A stretch of 64,000 nucleotides of DNA from Nocardia abscessus (GTDB lineage Bacteria > Actinomycetota > Actinomycetes > Mycobacteriales > Mycobacteriaceae). Numbering within the stretch: the stretch's first letter is position 1; every line of letters starts with the position of its first letter. The stretch spans positions 1 to 64,000 of the forward strand of contig NZ_JADLQO010000023.1 of the NCBI RefSeq assembly GCF_015477775.1. The letters run 5' to 3'. Made by a program: the position numbers and the translations under genes. The notes under the pieces are model-generated. The model was not told the origin of the DNA. It did not search any database and saw only the letters and a list, made by a program, of their open reading frames with translations. Shown piece by piece: positions 51,120 to 60,102 of the stretch.

Positions 51120-51958
51120 GAGGTGCTCCTGACCGCGGTCAGTTCGGGGGTGGCGGGAGGATCGGCGAGTATGCACGGGTGGGTTGTGTTGGAGAAGGCG
51201 GGAAATGGCGCTATAGCTCGTGTGCAGGACCAGTGCGGGAGCTGGATGAGACCGGTCTGCGCCAGGCCGCTCCGCAGCGGATGCCGGTGAGAACACACCC
51301 TGGTCGGGCCGGAAGCGGAGCAGCAACCTGTGTCAGGCACCCTCGCGGGCGGCGCGGTTGCGTTGTTCGTCGATGACTCTGGGGCGATAGCGACGGCTGC
51401 GGATACGGATGCGCGGACAATGAGCTGGGTGTCGCCGTTCTCGCCGATGGTGTAGCTCCCCGAGACCGGGTCGCCGGTCGACCCGAAGTGATAGGCGGGA
51501 GCGCTGGATTCGTCGCTGACGGTATGGTTGGTGCTCGGCAGGCGCCGGGTCAAGACAGAGGTGACGGTCTCGCGCTTCTTCTGCCACGCCGATACCCGCA
51601 CAGCATGCGCTTCGGCGATCGTTTCCCGCATCCGAGGAATGCGCGGGTCGCTCAAGCCGGCCGCGATCGTCGCGGGATCGTGGGAGGTGTCGCAGGCAGC
51701 GTAGTGGCCGAGAGTTGGTGCCGGACCGCGAAGTCCGCGAGTTCACCGAAACAGGCCTCGCATTCCAGCAATCCGGTCGGTGCACCGTCGCGATCGTGTA
51801 CGAGTGTGACTTGGATCTTCTCGTCGGGGACCAGGGCCGATCAGATACGCAGTGCAACGGCGCTCGGTCGGCGCCCCCGCCAACGCGGTCCACCCGCCGG
51901 ACTCGGTCAGGGGCGCGATGGCAGCCACCCACTGGTCCACGGTCCGGAAACTATGCAT
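51116..51958 (-). pseudogene. Gene with two compensating frameshifts
   Basis: A perfect AAGGA precedes the ATG at 51958, and the first frame encodes MHSFRTVDQWVAAIA to about 51835. Coding potential then moves to the next frame after a CCCC run (DEKIQVTLVHDRDG, LLECEACFGELADFAVRHQ), and returns to the first frame near 51700 (HYAACDTSHDPATIAAGL, RMRETIAEAHAVR), continuing to a stop at 51116 that overlaps the next gene as ATGA. Read together the parts form one plausible protein of about 280 residues with a possible zinc site. Two opposite single-base changes in the middle explain it. Sequencing error is possible. Confidence 0.5.
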
Positions 51959-52321
51959 GATGCGTCCTTTCGAATAAAGTGCGCGCCGACAAAATCTGGC
52001 GTCGCCTGCGGCCGCCGCTGCGAAAGGCAGACTGGCGTCGAGCGCGCTTCCAGGGCAGCGAACTGCAAGCGCGGCGAATCGCCGCTCACTGTCTGAAGCG
52101 AGGCGACGCGAGAATCTGACTGCGCACCGCCGGGGCATGCGCGACCTGGCTCACTCCGGCCGTGCGACGGCTACGACGGATACTGCTGGTCCGAGGGACC
52201 CTTCGCCGCAGATGGGATGCGGCTGCACTGTTTCATGCCGACGGGGCATGAAGCGGAAGGTGTCCGGTGTGGTGCGCGTCCCGGCTCACATGGATTGAAC
52301 TGATAGTCCTGAGCTGGCTGA
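51959..52321. other. Gap without a supported gene
   Basis: I see no credible coding frame, repeat or RNA gene here. It should include the promoter of the frameshifted gene. Confidence 0.35.
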
Positions 52322-53128
52322 TCAGTTGCCGTACTGGGCATGCCAATCGCCGTGTTCGCCCTGGTGGTACTTCGCTCGCCCGCAGCGGCGTGGCTGGTAG
52401 CCCGCTGTCGCGGAGTTCGAGGGCTGGAAGCCGCAAGGCGGATGCACCCAACCGGGCACATGCCAGAGCACCTGCGTCACTGCGCCGTCACCGCTTACGG
52501 TGGTGACGTGGTCGGCGTCGGCGTAGCTGTTCGACTTCCATGGAAACCGCGACGAGTCGATTCCCGCCGCGTCCGCGGCAGCCGTGAGCGCGCCGTCGGG
52601 ACGGTAATCGACGCGCAGAGTGATTCTGTAGCGCGCGGTGAGCTCGGCGTAGATGGCTTCAGTCAAGTAGGCGGTGAATGCGGCCAACTGGTCACTGGTG
52701 ATCGTGTGCGCGTCGGCACGCAGCCTGGCGGCGACGACGGCGCTCGGTTGTGTCGGATGTACTGGTTGGCCCGGCGCGGCGGAGACGAGTGTCGGCGCGC
52801 TCAGCTGCTGGGCCCACCAGTCGGCGGCAGCTTGTGCGGCGGCGCGGTGTCCTTGATCTTGCCGCGGTCGGTGCACGACCCGATATGTGACCATCCGCTG
52901 GAGATGGGCCTCTCCGGGCGCTGGTTCGAGAGACTGCCAAGTTACGGCGCTCGTGGCGGCTTCGGTAATTGCCGAGCGGCCCTGAGGTGGCAGCGGTGAG
53001 TGATAGGAGTCCAGAACCTCGAAAAGCAACTCGTAGCTGGGGCATTCGGTGATCGAAAGGATCTGCGCGTCGCTGGTGGTGCGAACAAGGATTAGCGGGA
53101 GCGGCTGGCCTGCAGTGGCGGGCTCCAT
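52322..53128 (-). CDS. Unknown protein with C-terminal Cys/His motif
   Basis: This 268-residue protein has an N-terminal beta-rich region (LPLILVRTTSDAQIL), a helical middle (VVAARLRADAHTITSDQLAAFTAYL), a RFPWKSNSYADADHVTTVSG segment, and a C-terminal PPCGFQ ... RCGRAKYHQGEHGDW that resembles the small C/H motif (C-x-x...GH-x-G-x-H) found in phage and plasmid proteins. GAAAGG precedes the ATG at 53128; an ATG 11 codons upstream is possible. No family is recognised. Confidence 0.6.
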   Translation of the reverse strand: MEPATAGQPLPLILVRTTSDAQILSITECPSYELLFEVLDSYHSPLPPQGRSAITEAATSAVTWQSLEPAPGEAHLQRMVTYRVVHRPRQDQGHRAAAQAAADWWAQQLSAPTLVSAAPGQPVHPTQPSAVVAARLRADAHTITSDQLAAFTAYLTEAIYAELTARYRITLRVDYRPDGALTAAADAAGIDSSRFPWKSNSYADADHVTTVSGDGAVTQVLWHVPGWVHPPCGFQPSNSATAGYQPRRCGRAKYHQGEHGDWHAQYGN

Positions 53129-53828
53129 AGCAAGACCTTTCGAAAGGGATTTGAGTTGCATTTATTCAGATCCTCAGTGGGGCAGTCCCGTTTAACCACG
53201 GGTGAACGACTACCGCCAACCACGACCGACAGTACTGGACCACGGCGCACCGGCGACACGGGGCGCTGCGGGCACTTCTTCGAGGAAATCCCGGGAACCA
53301 GGGTCCGATTCGATGCGACCGTAGACCTGCCGGCGGTGGTCAACTGCTGCTGCAGAGGTGCGGCTTCCTCGTCGGTGGCGGGCCGTTGCTGGTCGGCCAT
53401 GCGGCGTGCACGCTACGGCGACATCGTTTGGTGGTCAGCGCGTCGTAGAGACGCTGAGCGATCGCCCTGAGTGCTTCGAGGCCGCGCTGCGACGGCGGTT
53501 CCGACGTCGAGCGCAATTTCAGGGCAGGGAGCCGGGAGATCGCCTGTCACCGCCTTTTCGGTGGTTGCTGGGACGTGAGATGTTGACTGTCCGCCACTGC
53601 GGGTGGCCACCGCCCCGGCCCAACCGCGGCCGCCTATATGACGTACAGGCGTGGTGATGGCGGCGGGGTGAGAGGTTCGCCGACACACGAGGTGCACTGC
53701 TCAATCGGCGATCGAACCGCACGCGAATATTGTTGTAATGCAGCGCTATTCGCGTCGGTGTCGGTGTAATCGCCGTGGCCGTCGTCGATGCGGCGGGGAC
53801 GGTCGGGCTGCGGTAGGTGCAGCCCGGG
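53129..53828. other. Largely non-coding stretch with a gene fragment
   Basis: Apart from the duplicated fragment at 53321-53466 no credible gene is visible. The region may be debris from rearrangement. Confidence 0.45.
53321..53466 (-). pseudogene. Truncated copy of the 3' end of the gene at 50379-51119
   Basis: The sequence closely matches 50411-50556 in the same orientation, with small gaps and substitutions. Translation gives ADQQRPATDEEAAPLQQQL against VDQQRPATDEEAAPLLRQL in the intact gene. Only the C-terminal third is present, and it has no start signal of its own. It is a fragment left by a duplication or recombination. Confidence 0.7.
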
Positions 53829-54068
53829 TCATGCATCCGACCCCATCTGACTGCGGAATTGTTCAAGCGCCGTCAAGTACGCAGGGGTGTGCTCCCCGCG
53901 GGCCATGTGCTCGAACTCGTGAACCGCCTGCCGCAGCTCACGTCTGATCTGCACGACCGCATAGTGGCAGGTGGTCTTGTTCTCGCCCTGCCACCGCTCC
54001 ACCTCGGCGTGTACCTCGACGAGCTTCGGCAGGATCTGGTTCGCGAGCTGCCTCAACGCCTCGTTCAC
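53829..54068 (-). CDS. Unknown 79-residue helical protein
   Basis: The product VNEALRQLANQILPKLVEV and on to YLTALEQFRSQMGSDA looks wholly helical, with charged and hydrophobic residues alternating as in a coiled coil or helical bundle. The GTG overlaps the stop of the upstream alpha-CTD-like gene by four bases (GTGA), so both should be made together. I recognise no family. The pair may form a complex. Confidence 0.6.
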   Translation of the reverse strand: MNEALRQLANQILPKLVEVHAEVERWQGENKTTCHYAVVQIRRELRQAVHEFEHMARGEHTPAYLTALEQFRSQMGSDA

Positions 54069-54508
54069 CGCGCGTCGACCTTCTCGACGTCCGAATGCTG
54101 ACGGTCCTCGCACGCGTCGGCGGCCTTGTAGTCCAGCCAGATCTTCGCCGCGTCGACCACGCCCAACAAGGCGAGCAGTCGAACCAACGGTTCGGCCTCC
54201 TCACAGTTCAACCGGTGCGCCAATCCTCCGGACGTGTCGTGAGCAGACCACACCGTGCGGAACTCCTCCAGTGCGGCCTGCAACTCGGGCGTCATGGGGT
54301 GGACTGCCGGGACGTTCTTCAACGACGAGCCACGTGCGTGCAGGCTGTCCTTCACTTCGGCCATGGCTTCCGGCCCGAAGTTGGGAATGTCGGGCAGATC
54401 CGATTCCGTACGGTCGACCAAGTCGCCGGTAGTTCGAAATCGCCACAGTTCCAATCGCTTATGTGTTCGCGCGGAAAGCTTGATATCCGCGATCCTATCT
54501 GTATCCAT
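54065..54508 (-). CDS. RNA polymerase alpha-CTD-like protein
   Basis: Residues about 10-65 of this 147-residue protein (KLSARTHKRLELWRFR, TTGDLVDRTESDLPDIPNFG, PEAMAEVKDSLHARG) match the alpha C-terminal domain helix-hairpin-helix pattern, including the turn in LRNFGKKSLxEI-type sequences. In bacteria this domain binds UP-element DNA and transcription activators. The rest is helical (ELQAALEEFRTVW, LVRLLALLGVVDAAKIWLDY). A stand-alone copy on a mobile element could touch promoters or host factors. It lies upstream of a small helical protein with a GTGA overlap. No enzymatic motif is seen. Confidence 0.72.
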   Translation of the reverse strand: MDTDRIADIKLSARTHKRLELWRFRTTGDLVDRTESDLPDIPNFGPEAMAEVKDSLHARGSSLKNVPAVHPMTPELQAALEEFRTVWSAHDTSGGLAHRLNCEEAEPLVRLLALLGVVDAAKIWLDYKAADACEDRQHSDVEKVDAR

Positions 54509-54782
54509 AGGTTATCCTCGCAATTACCTCTAGGCGCGAGGTGCGCCGCTCCGCGCGGTGATCCACTTCCACACCTTCACCTCGTCCGCCCCTCCGCGCA
54601 TCCCAGGGATAGGAGCGAAGTAGCGGCGTCCGCAGTCCGAGGACAGAGTGAACCGAGACGCCTAAGGGAGTTACCCATGGGCGGCTCGATCCGTCGCCGG
54701 ACGGCTGTTGCGTGAAACAGCACGTTCGATGGCAAGGACGGTCTCGCTTTCCGCTTGATCATGGTGAAATTGCGGAGTACGG

Positions 54783-55091
54783 CTAGCTTTTGGTCGAGTC
54801 GTCCGCCTCCACCGAAGGCAGCAGTTCGACCAATGCCCGAGCCGCGCGCACACGCTGATAAGCCGTGCCGTCGTCAGGCTTCTTGCCCTCGGCGTGCCAG
54901 CACACCCAATAGCGCTTATCGGAGTTGTAAGCCCTGCCGAGTGCGCCCTGCATTTCTCTGGACTCGTGCCGTCCGAACTTGCTCCAGAATTCCCCGAACG
55001 CTACCGCCTCGAACGCGTCCAGAAATGGGCCGATGTCGTAGGCGTATGCGGTCGCCTTCGCCCGCTCGATAACCGCGATGTTCTCGAACAT
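54783..55091 (-). CDS. Unknown 102-residue protein
   Basis: The product starts MFENIAVIERAKATAYAY and has a helical first half, then WSKFGRHESREMQGALG and YWVCWHAEGKKPDDG. It is soluble and unrecognised. GAGAGG is close before the ATG. The gap 54509-54782 downstream holds nothing I can support. Neighbouring genes share the strand. Confidence 0.55.
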   Translation of the reverse strand: MFENIAVIERAKATAYAYDIGPFLDAFEAVAFGEFWSKFGRHESREMQGALGRAYNSDKRYWVCWHAEGKKPDDGTAYQRVRAARALVELLPSVEADDSTKS

Positions 55092-55412
55092 GCACCCTCT
55101 CATATTTCAACCCGCACAGATATAGCGCGGCACTTGACGGGCATTCGCTTGCGCCCGGCTGTCCCCGCTACTGCGACACCGGTAACGATTCGACCTCGAA
55201 GGACAGGCCCGCGATGGCATCAGCGTGTGAGGTCGCGGCCGCCACCGGATGCGAGTCGGGCGATCGGCGATGTGTCCCGTAGGGCAGCCCAGGGCGCACC
55301 TTCACGCTGACGTGCGGCGTTGCGATCGGTCGAGTCTTGGTCGGTCCGGCCGCTTCCACGGAGCAACGGGCCGGGACATCGGCTGGTGCTACACGCGGTG
55401 CGTGCACACTGG
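55092..55412. other. Gap without a supported gene
   Basis: I see no credible gene, hairpin or repeat here. Confidence 0.35.
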
Positions 55413-56309
55413 CTAGGCGGCGGTGGTGCGCGATGGGGGTGCGCTCTGGGCGCTCCGCCGCAATTCCGACAGGGGCAGTGTGTATTTCACGCCGCCGCGT
55501 TGCTTGGTGAGGACCGAATGGTCTCCGAGCAGTTCTCGCAGCTGGGTTTCTTGTCGTTCGGCCTCGGCGAAGCGTTCGGGGAACACGCGCAAGGTGTGGC
55601 GCCATTGCCTCTGGCCTGCGCGGACACAGACCCCACCGCAGTTGTTGTGGCTGTAGCCCAGCTCGTACAACCGCGGCGGCACCAATCCGCGAGAGCGGCA
55701 GTCATCGAGCATCTGCTCCTTGGTCAGATAAGGAGTCTCGGCCATGGGAAACTCCACTCGCCACGGCGCCCACCCATGGACGACTCCGGGTTCACGCCGC
55801 CGCTCGGCCCAGTCCAGCCCGACATACAGGACGGTGTCGGCCGGATCGCAGTGCTGTTCCAACCAGCGGCGGCAGGGGACCTGCTTGAGCCACTTCGAGC
55901 ACGGAGCCAAGCGCGAATTCCCGATGAACCGGACATCGGCGAACACCTCCCACGGCGTGCGACCATCGCACACTCGCACCAGCGGCGCTCCCAGGTAGTC
56001 GACGGCGTCCGACAGGAATCGGTGCAGATCCTCGTCCTCAGCCAGGGTATCGGCGAACAGCAGCACCATGTTGCTGGTGCCGTACCGCTCTGCCACGCGG
56101 ACCGCCGCGGCGAAAGAACCGATGCCGCCCGACATCTGCACCACCCGCTTCGGCCCTGACGCGCCTCCCTGTTTTTCGTCGGCCTGCTCTTCCGAGCGTA
56201 TTCGCCCGACGTGTGCCTGCCAGCGCATGCGGTTGGGGCGGCGCCTCCGATTTGCGGACCGGTGAGGGATGCGGTCGAGGTGGTTGGCGCGATCGACAGA
56301 ATTCGTCAT
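55413..56309 (-). CDS. PP-loop (PAPS-reductase-like) ATPase
   Basis: The 298-residue protein has a canonical PP-loop VVQMSGGIGSFAAAV near residue 60, then LLFADTLAEDEDL, CSKWLKQVPCRRWL, VLYVGLDWAERRRE and NNCGGVCVRAG, where paired cysteines could bind metal. This is an adenine-nucleotide alpha-hydrolase of the PAPS-reductase-like superfamily. The substrate is unknown; DNA or nucleotide sulfuration and tRNA-type modification are both compatible. GAAGG precedes the ATG at 56309. A larger relative is encoded at 47887-49212. They differ in spacing of the cysteine blocks, so they are probably not simple copies. Confidence 0.78.
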   Translation of the reverse strand: MTNSVDRANHLDRIPHRSANRRRRPNRMRWQAHVGRIRSEEQADEKQGGASGPKRVVQMSGGIGSFAAAVRVAERYGTSNMVLLFADTLAEDEDLHRFLSDAVDYLGAPLVRVCDGRTPWEVFADVRFIGNSRLAPCSKWLKQVPCRRWLEQHCDPADTVLYVGLDWAERRREPGVVHGWAPWRVEFPMAETPYLTKEQMLDDCRSRGLVPPRLYELGYSHNNCGGVCVRAGQRQWRHTLRVFPERFAEAERQETQLRELLGDHSVLTKQRGGVKYTLPLSELRRSAQSAPPSRTTAA

Positions 56310-56644
56310 AAATGCCTTCGGAGTGGTGGGAAATAGATGAGGCCAACGACCGCGATACGCGGCGACCAGAGGGTCGGGCCGGGTTGTCGACAACGACGCC
56401 ACGACGAGGTCGGTGCGCCCCTCGCGTTCTCGCGTTCCGTCGGGCGGCCGCTGTTGGTCGCGCTACAGGCAACTGCCGCCCCGATCACCCTTCACGGCAG
56501 CGAGTACGCACGGGTGCGTGCCGCGCACCCCGGGCCTCAGCTACACCCTGTATCGGCACCTGCACAGAGGACTGGCCCCAAACCGGACGACAACCGACAG
56601 TGCAGGGCACTTGGCAGACGAGTGGAATCAGTGGTCCGCGGCGT

Positions 56645-58057
56645 TCAGTGTTCGGACGGCCGCGGGGCCGGTCGGGTTGAGGTGGCGGTGTATGTCTCGA
56701 GTTGGGTGGCCGAGCCGATCAGCGTCTGGATGACGGCGATGGCGTCTGCTTTGCCGCTGTTCACCGATTCGACCGGTTCGCCTTGGCATACCGGCTCGCA
56801 TCGGCCGAAGACGCTCAGCCGGACAACTCCGTCCTCACCGACGCGCACGACCGCGAAGAAGTCGAAAGGGCCCTCGTAATCGTGGACCTCGACGGCCTCG
56901 AAACCGGGGTCGGGCCCGGATCGGGTCCATACGAGCGGACGCCCCTGGTGGGTTCCGGCCTCGATGGCCACCATCCCCTCCACGGCCAGTTTGGACTCTG
57001 CGAGGTTGGTGTTGAGTTGCGCATTATCGAGTGATCCTCGTCCGCCGCCTGGTGGCAGGATGGTTCCCCAGTGGATGCTGTCATAGTCCTTGGTGAGGAC
57101 ACCGCGGTAGCCGACAGGGCCGTGGTAGACCCATCGGTCTGCCGGTTGGGACGTCGATGAGGCTGTGCGCCAACGGGCTTCGTCCGGGACAAGGTGATAT
57201 GTGGTTGCCGTGGCGCCATCCACCGTGACATGGGTAACGCTCGTTTGCTGGAGCACCTCCACCGAGCCGGCAGGCTCGGCGGTGAGAGCGCGATACTGCG
57301 GCGGTTGCAGGCTGTGGGAGACGGGCGCCGGAAGGTCGGCCAGGCTACGGGCGTCGGGATAGGTGACAGGCGGATGGAGTTGAACGATCACCGGCCCGAC
57401 CGGTGGTGCGACGGCGAAGGTCAGCGGCCGACCGGCTTGCAGCCAACTCGTCACGACATCCTGTACTGAGCCGATGAACTCGCTAAAGCCTTGGCCGGAT
57501 AGTTGTTCGCGGGCGTTGATGTGGCCGTCGGCGTAGAGGTTGGCATCGACGTGGTCGTGCAGCTCAGCGAAGTGGCTGAGATCGGTGGGGAGGATACCCT
57601 CGGCGATGTCTTGCAAGATTTCCCGGCAGATCTGGGCTGCGATGTCCGCGTCGAGAACGGTGTGGAGACCGGTCGCCGCGGTCGGGGTGATGTCGCCGTC
57701 CAACCACATTCCTTGCACGAAGCCGCTGAGCACCGCGGCGTCGGGCCCGCAGTGGTGGCGTTGTTGGATCCGGCGGATCCCGGCGGCGGATTCGTAGGCG
57801 TCGTCGCGGCTGATCGCCGTGACCGTCCGCCGTGCCCCGGTCGAGGTGTCGGTCCATTGGTAGGCGTAGCGGATCGGGTACACCTGGCAAGCCCCGGAGT
57901 CCGGCGGTCTGCCGGATGTGGTCGAGGCCGGGTCCGTTGCCAGGATGTCGAGCACGGACCCGGACGATGCGGGGCCGCTCGGCGACGATGCCCGAAGTGC
58001 ATGCCCGGCAGAGCGAACATGGGAGGTGAGGGTTCGCTGTCTCTGGTCGTCAGTCAT
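56645..58057 (-). CDS. Unknown 470-residue protein
   Basis: The protein starts MTDDQRQRTLTSHVR. It contains YPIRYAYQWTDTSTGARRTVTAISRDDAYESAAG near residue 80, a helical stretch with ATGLHTVLDADIAAQICREIL near residue 155, HWGTILPPGGGRGSLDNAQ near residue 330, and a beta-rich segment FFAVVRVGEDGVVRLSVFG near residue 410. It has no signal peptide or membrane span. GGAG stands five bases before the ATG. I do not recognise a family. It is the largest intact unknown protein in the 51-60 kb part. Confidence 0.6.
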   Translation of the reverse strand: MTDDQRQRTLTSHVRSAGHALRASSPSGPASSGSVLDILATDPASTTSGRPPDSGACQVYPIRYAYQWTDTSTGARRTVTAISRDDAYESAAGIRRIQQRHHCGPDAAVLSGFVQGMWLDGDITPTAATGLHTVLDADIAAQICREILQDIAEGILPTDLSHFAELHDHVDANLYADGHINAREQLSGQGFSEFIGSVQDVVTSWLQAGRPLTFAVAPPVGPVIVQLHPPVTYPDARSLADLPAPVSHSLQPPQYRALTAEPAGSVEVLQQTSVTHVTVDGATATTYHLVPDEARWRTASSTSQPADRWVYHGPVGYRGVLTKDYDSIHWGTILPPGGGRGSLDNAQLNTNLAESKLAVEGMVAIEAGTHQGRPLVWTRSGPDPGFEAVEVHDYEGPFDFFAVVRVGEDGVVRLSVFGRCEPVCQGEPVESVNSGKADAIAVIQTLIGSATQLETYTATSTRPAPRPSEH

Positions 58058-58523
58058 TGTGCTCCGCTTCGAGTACGGCGTGCGAGATGAGTAGCCTTCT
58101 TCGCTGGCTCCGCGTGCAGCGGTCAGGTGGACAGCGGCGATGGTGAATGGATTGAGGCGGTAGGTCCGGCGGCCAGCCGCCGCGGGAGCACCGATCGAAT
58201 GGGCAGTCTGCTTCGGTGCCGGGCGCCTACTCACCGCGGGGCGTCGGCACCGCAGCGCAGATCGAGCTTGGCGTGTGTTCAGCGCACAAGTGAGATCAAG
58301 GCGCGTGCAGCGGAATCATCCTCGCGATGCCAGCCGTCGAGGGCAGTCCCCGGCGGCCGGCGTCAGGCGGAGGGCTATCTCGGAGCGGCTGATCGCAACG
58401 GTGGACCGTTGGCGACTTCTGCGCTGGCCGCTGGATTGACGGCGTAGTTCTGTTTGGGAAAGTCACCGGCAGTTCGGTTGCGATGACGTGCGGTAAGGGC
58501 GGTGTCGATGGCCGGTCACCCGC
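58058..58523. other. Gap without a supported gene
   Basis: Frames here are basic and low in complexity with no start signals. I see nothing definite. Confidence 0.35.
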
Positions 58524-58961
58524 TCACATATCATGTTTCTGGTAGGCGATCGCACGGGCCAAGGCGGTTCGTATTTCGGTCAGGGCGGGTTCAGCTGGTT
58601 GCTCGAGCGGTGCCTGGGCGGCGGTGTCACGGAGAAACACGCTGAACCGCGGCAGTCGCGCTGCGGTATGGAGTGCGTCGAGCAGATCCCGGGCGTCAGG
58701 GGCGAAGTCGTATCCGGCGATTCCGCAGACTTCGCCGATGTGGTTCGCAACTTTCGTGCAGGCGCGGGTCACGCGGACATAGCGCGAACGACGGCTGATC
58801 GTACGTGCCAGCAGCAGCGGCCATCCCACGGCGGCGGCGCGGCGCTGGCGGCGGGTAACCGACGTAGCCCGGCGCAGCCCACGAGCGATGGCGAGGCCGC
58901 CGAGGAAATAGATGAGTGCGGCGGACGCGAGCGCAGCGAACAGAAAAGTCGTGAGGGTCAT
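58524..58961 (-). CDS. Single-pass membrane protein of unknown function
   Basis: The 145-residue product starts MTLTTFLFAALASAALIYFLGGLA, an N-terminal membrane anchor, followed by a basic stretch (ARGLRRATSVTRRQRRAA) and then a helical cytoplasmic domain ending AYQKHDM. AAGG stands five bases before the ATG. It lacks a cleavage site, so it probably remains anchored. No family is recognised. Confidence 0.6.
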   Translation of the reverse strand: MTLTTFLFAALASAALIYFLGGLAIARGLRRATSVTRRQRRAAAVGWPLLLARTISRRSRYVRVTRACTKVANHIGEVCGIAGYDFAPDARDLLDALHTAARLPRFSVFLRDTAAQAPLEQPAEPALTEIRTALARAIAYQKHDM

Positions 58962-59019
58962 GGGGACCTTCCGAAACGGTGAAGAAATGAGGGGAGGTGT
59001 GTGAGGTCGCCAGCGCAGC

Positions 59020-59420
59020 TCAGCGGACGCTGAGCGCGATGACAGAGAGCCTGGTCATGTCCAGGGCATCGGTAGCGATATCGCGGGCCGGTGGGCCCCA
59101 GATCCGCTGGTCGGTCGGGCGCAGGATCGCGTGCTCCGGTGTCGAGCACAGGTCCGGACGATGCGCGGCTGCTCGAGGGCTGTCCTCGTACTCGGCGATC
59201 AGTTCGGCGGCGGCCGTCGCTGCTGCGGCCGTAGGCGACGCGCACCGGCGGTGCCCGGCGTTGCCGCGGGCGTGTGTCCCGTCGGGCAGGCAGAAATGCA
59301 GGCGGCCGTGCGCCTGCGACACGAACCATGTCGTTTCCGTGCGCGCGACACCAGCGCGGTGCCGTGGTCCGCGAGTTCGGACAGCCAATACCCGGCGTCA
59401 CGGCTGTAGGGCGGGTTCAA
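59020..59420 (-). pseudogene. Fragment of a DNA adenine methyltransferase
   Basis: The segment reads NPPYSRDAGYWLSELADHG, then shifts frame into ARTETTWFVSQ and GRLHFCLPDGTHARGNAGH, then shifts again to VRVAYG. This order is that of the catalytic NPPY motif, the V-x-ARTET-x-WF region, and the GRLHF...GNAGH-x-x-V-x-VAYG end of phage N6-adenine methyltransferases. The N-terminal S-adenosylmethionine-binding part is absent and about ten residues between WF and GRLHF are missing. At least two frameshifts are required. It is very likely inactive. A single frame over the second half remains open to 59020 and could be read as an unrelated small protein. Confidence 0.6.
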
Positions 59421-59475
59421 CGGTGGCTGGTCCGCGGCCGCAGGAGTGGTGGCCGATCCCTGGAGCGTGGTCGGC

Positions 59476-59562
59476 TTATCGGCGCAGCAACCAGATCAGC
59501 ACGACGACGCCACCCAGCGCGAGCACCGCAAGGGCTGTCAACGGAATAGAGGCTGAATTCAT
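59476..59562 (-). CDS. 28-residue membrane peptide
   Basis: A short frame encodes MNSASIPLTALAVLALGG and VVVLIWLLRR, one hydrophobic helix with a basic end. The ribosome-binding site is weak, so it may be incidental. If real it is a small integral membrane peptide. It lies just downstream of a hypothetical minus-strand gene. Confidence 0.35.
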   Translation of the reverse strand: MNSASIPLTALAVLALGGVVVLIWLLRR

Positions 59563-59565
59563 CTG

Positions 59566-60096
59566 CTACACAATGTTTTTATTGGGGGGCGGGTTCGGTG
59601 GCTCACAGGGGCGGTTGAGCGATGAAGTGTGCTTCACGCGAGTCGATGCTGTGGCTATCGGCGCGGTGACCTGCGGACAACGTTTTTGCTGCGACGCTGG
59701 CGCTGGGGTGCCGACGGTATACGGCGGTCTGGATAGTGTCGGTGCATGGGTGAACCCGTGTAAGACCGCGGCGCTGATGATTTCTGCCGACTCCCCGGTG
59801 TACGGGCGCTCTCGCAGTACGAGCGTCGCGTGCTTGTTGGACACCGGTGTCGCGTCCGGGGCGGTCGGCAAATCGTCCGAACGGTGGGTCGGGTGCGGGG
59901 ATTCTTCACGGAGTTCGTCGCACACAGCGCGGTGGCGGCCGATGCGGCTGCGGTTTGGTGATGGGCTGTGAGCCGGATGGAACATGGGCTGCCTCAGGTG
60001 CAGCGGCGAAGTGATAGCGGCAGCGACCGAGATGTTCGAGGGCTGAGTGGGTATCGGCACGGCGAAGCTGTGCCGTTCGACCGCTGGGGGGGGCAT
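59566..60096 (-). CDS. Doubtful hypothetical protein
   Basis: A frame that is more protein-like in its central part (KHATLVLRERPYTGESAEI, ISAAVLHGFTHAPTLS) covers this stretch. The N-terminal and C-terminal parts are rich in Pro and Thr. A GTG near 59930 would start a shorter version. No family or clear ribosome-binding site is seen. It overlaps the tail frame of the next gene upstream. Confidence 0.35.
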   Translation of the reverse strand: MPPPAVERHSFAVPIPTQPSNISVAAAITSPLHLRQPMFHPAHSPSPNRSRIGRHRAVCDELREESPHPTHRSDDLPTAPDATPVSNKHATLVLRERPYTGESAEIISAAVLHGFTHAPTLSRPPYTVGTPAPASQQKRCPQVTAPIATASTRVKHTSSLNRPCEPPNPPPNKNIV

Positions 60097-60102
60097 TGAT
60101 CG

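Noticed and set aside
47887..56309. Complete DND phosphorothioation system
   Set aside because: Only PP-loop proteins are present. DndA, DndB, DndD and DndE-like products are not recognisable.
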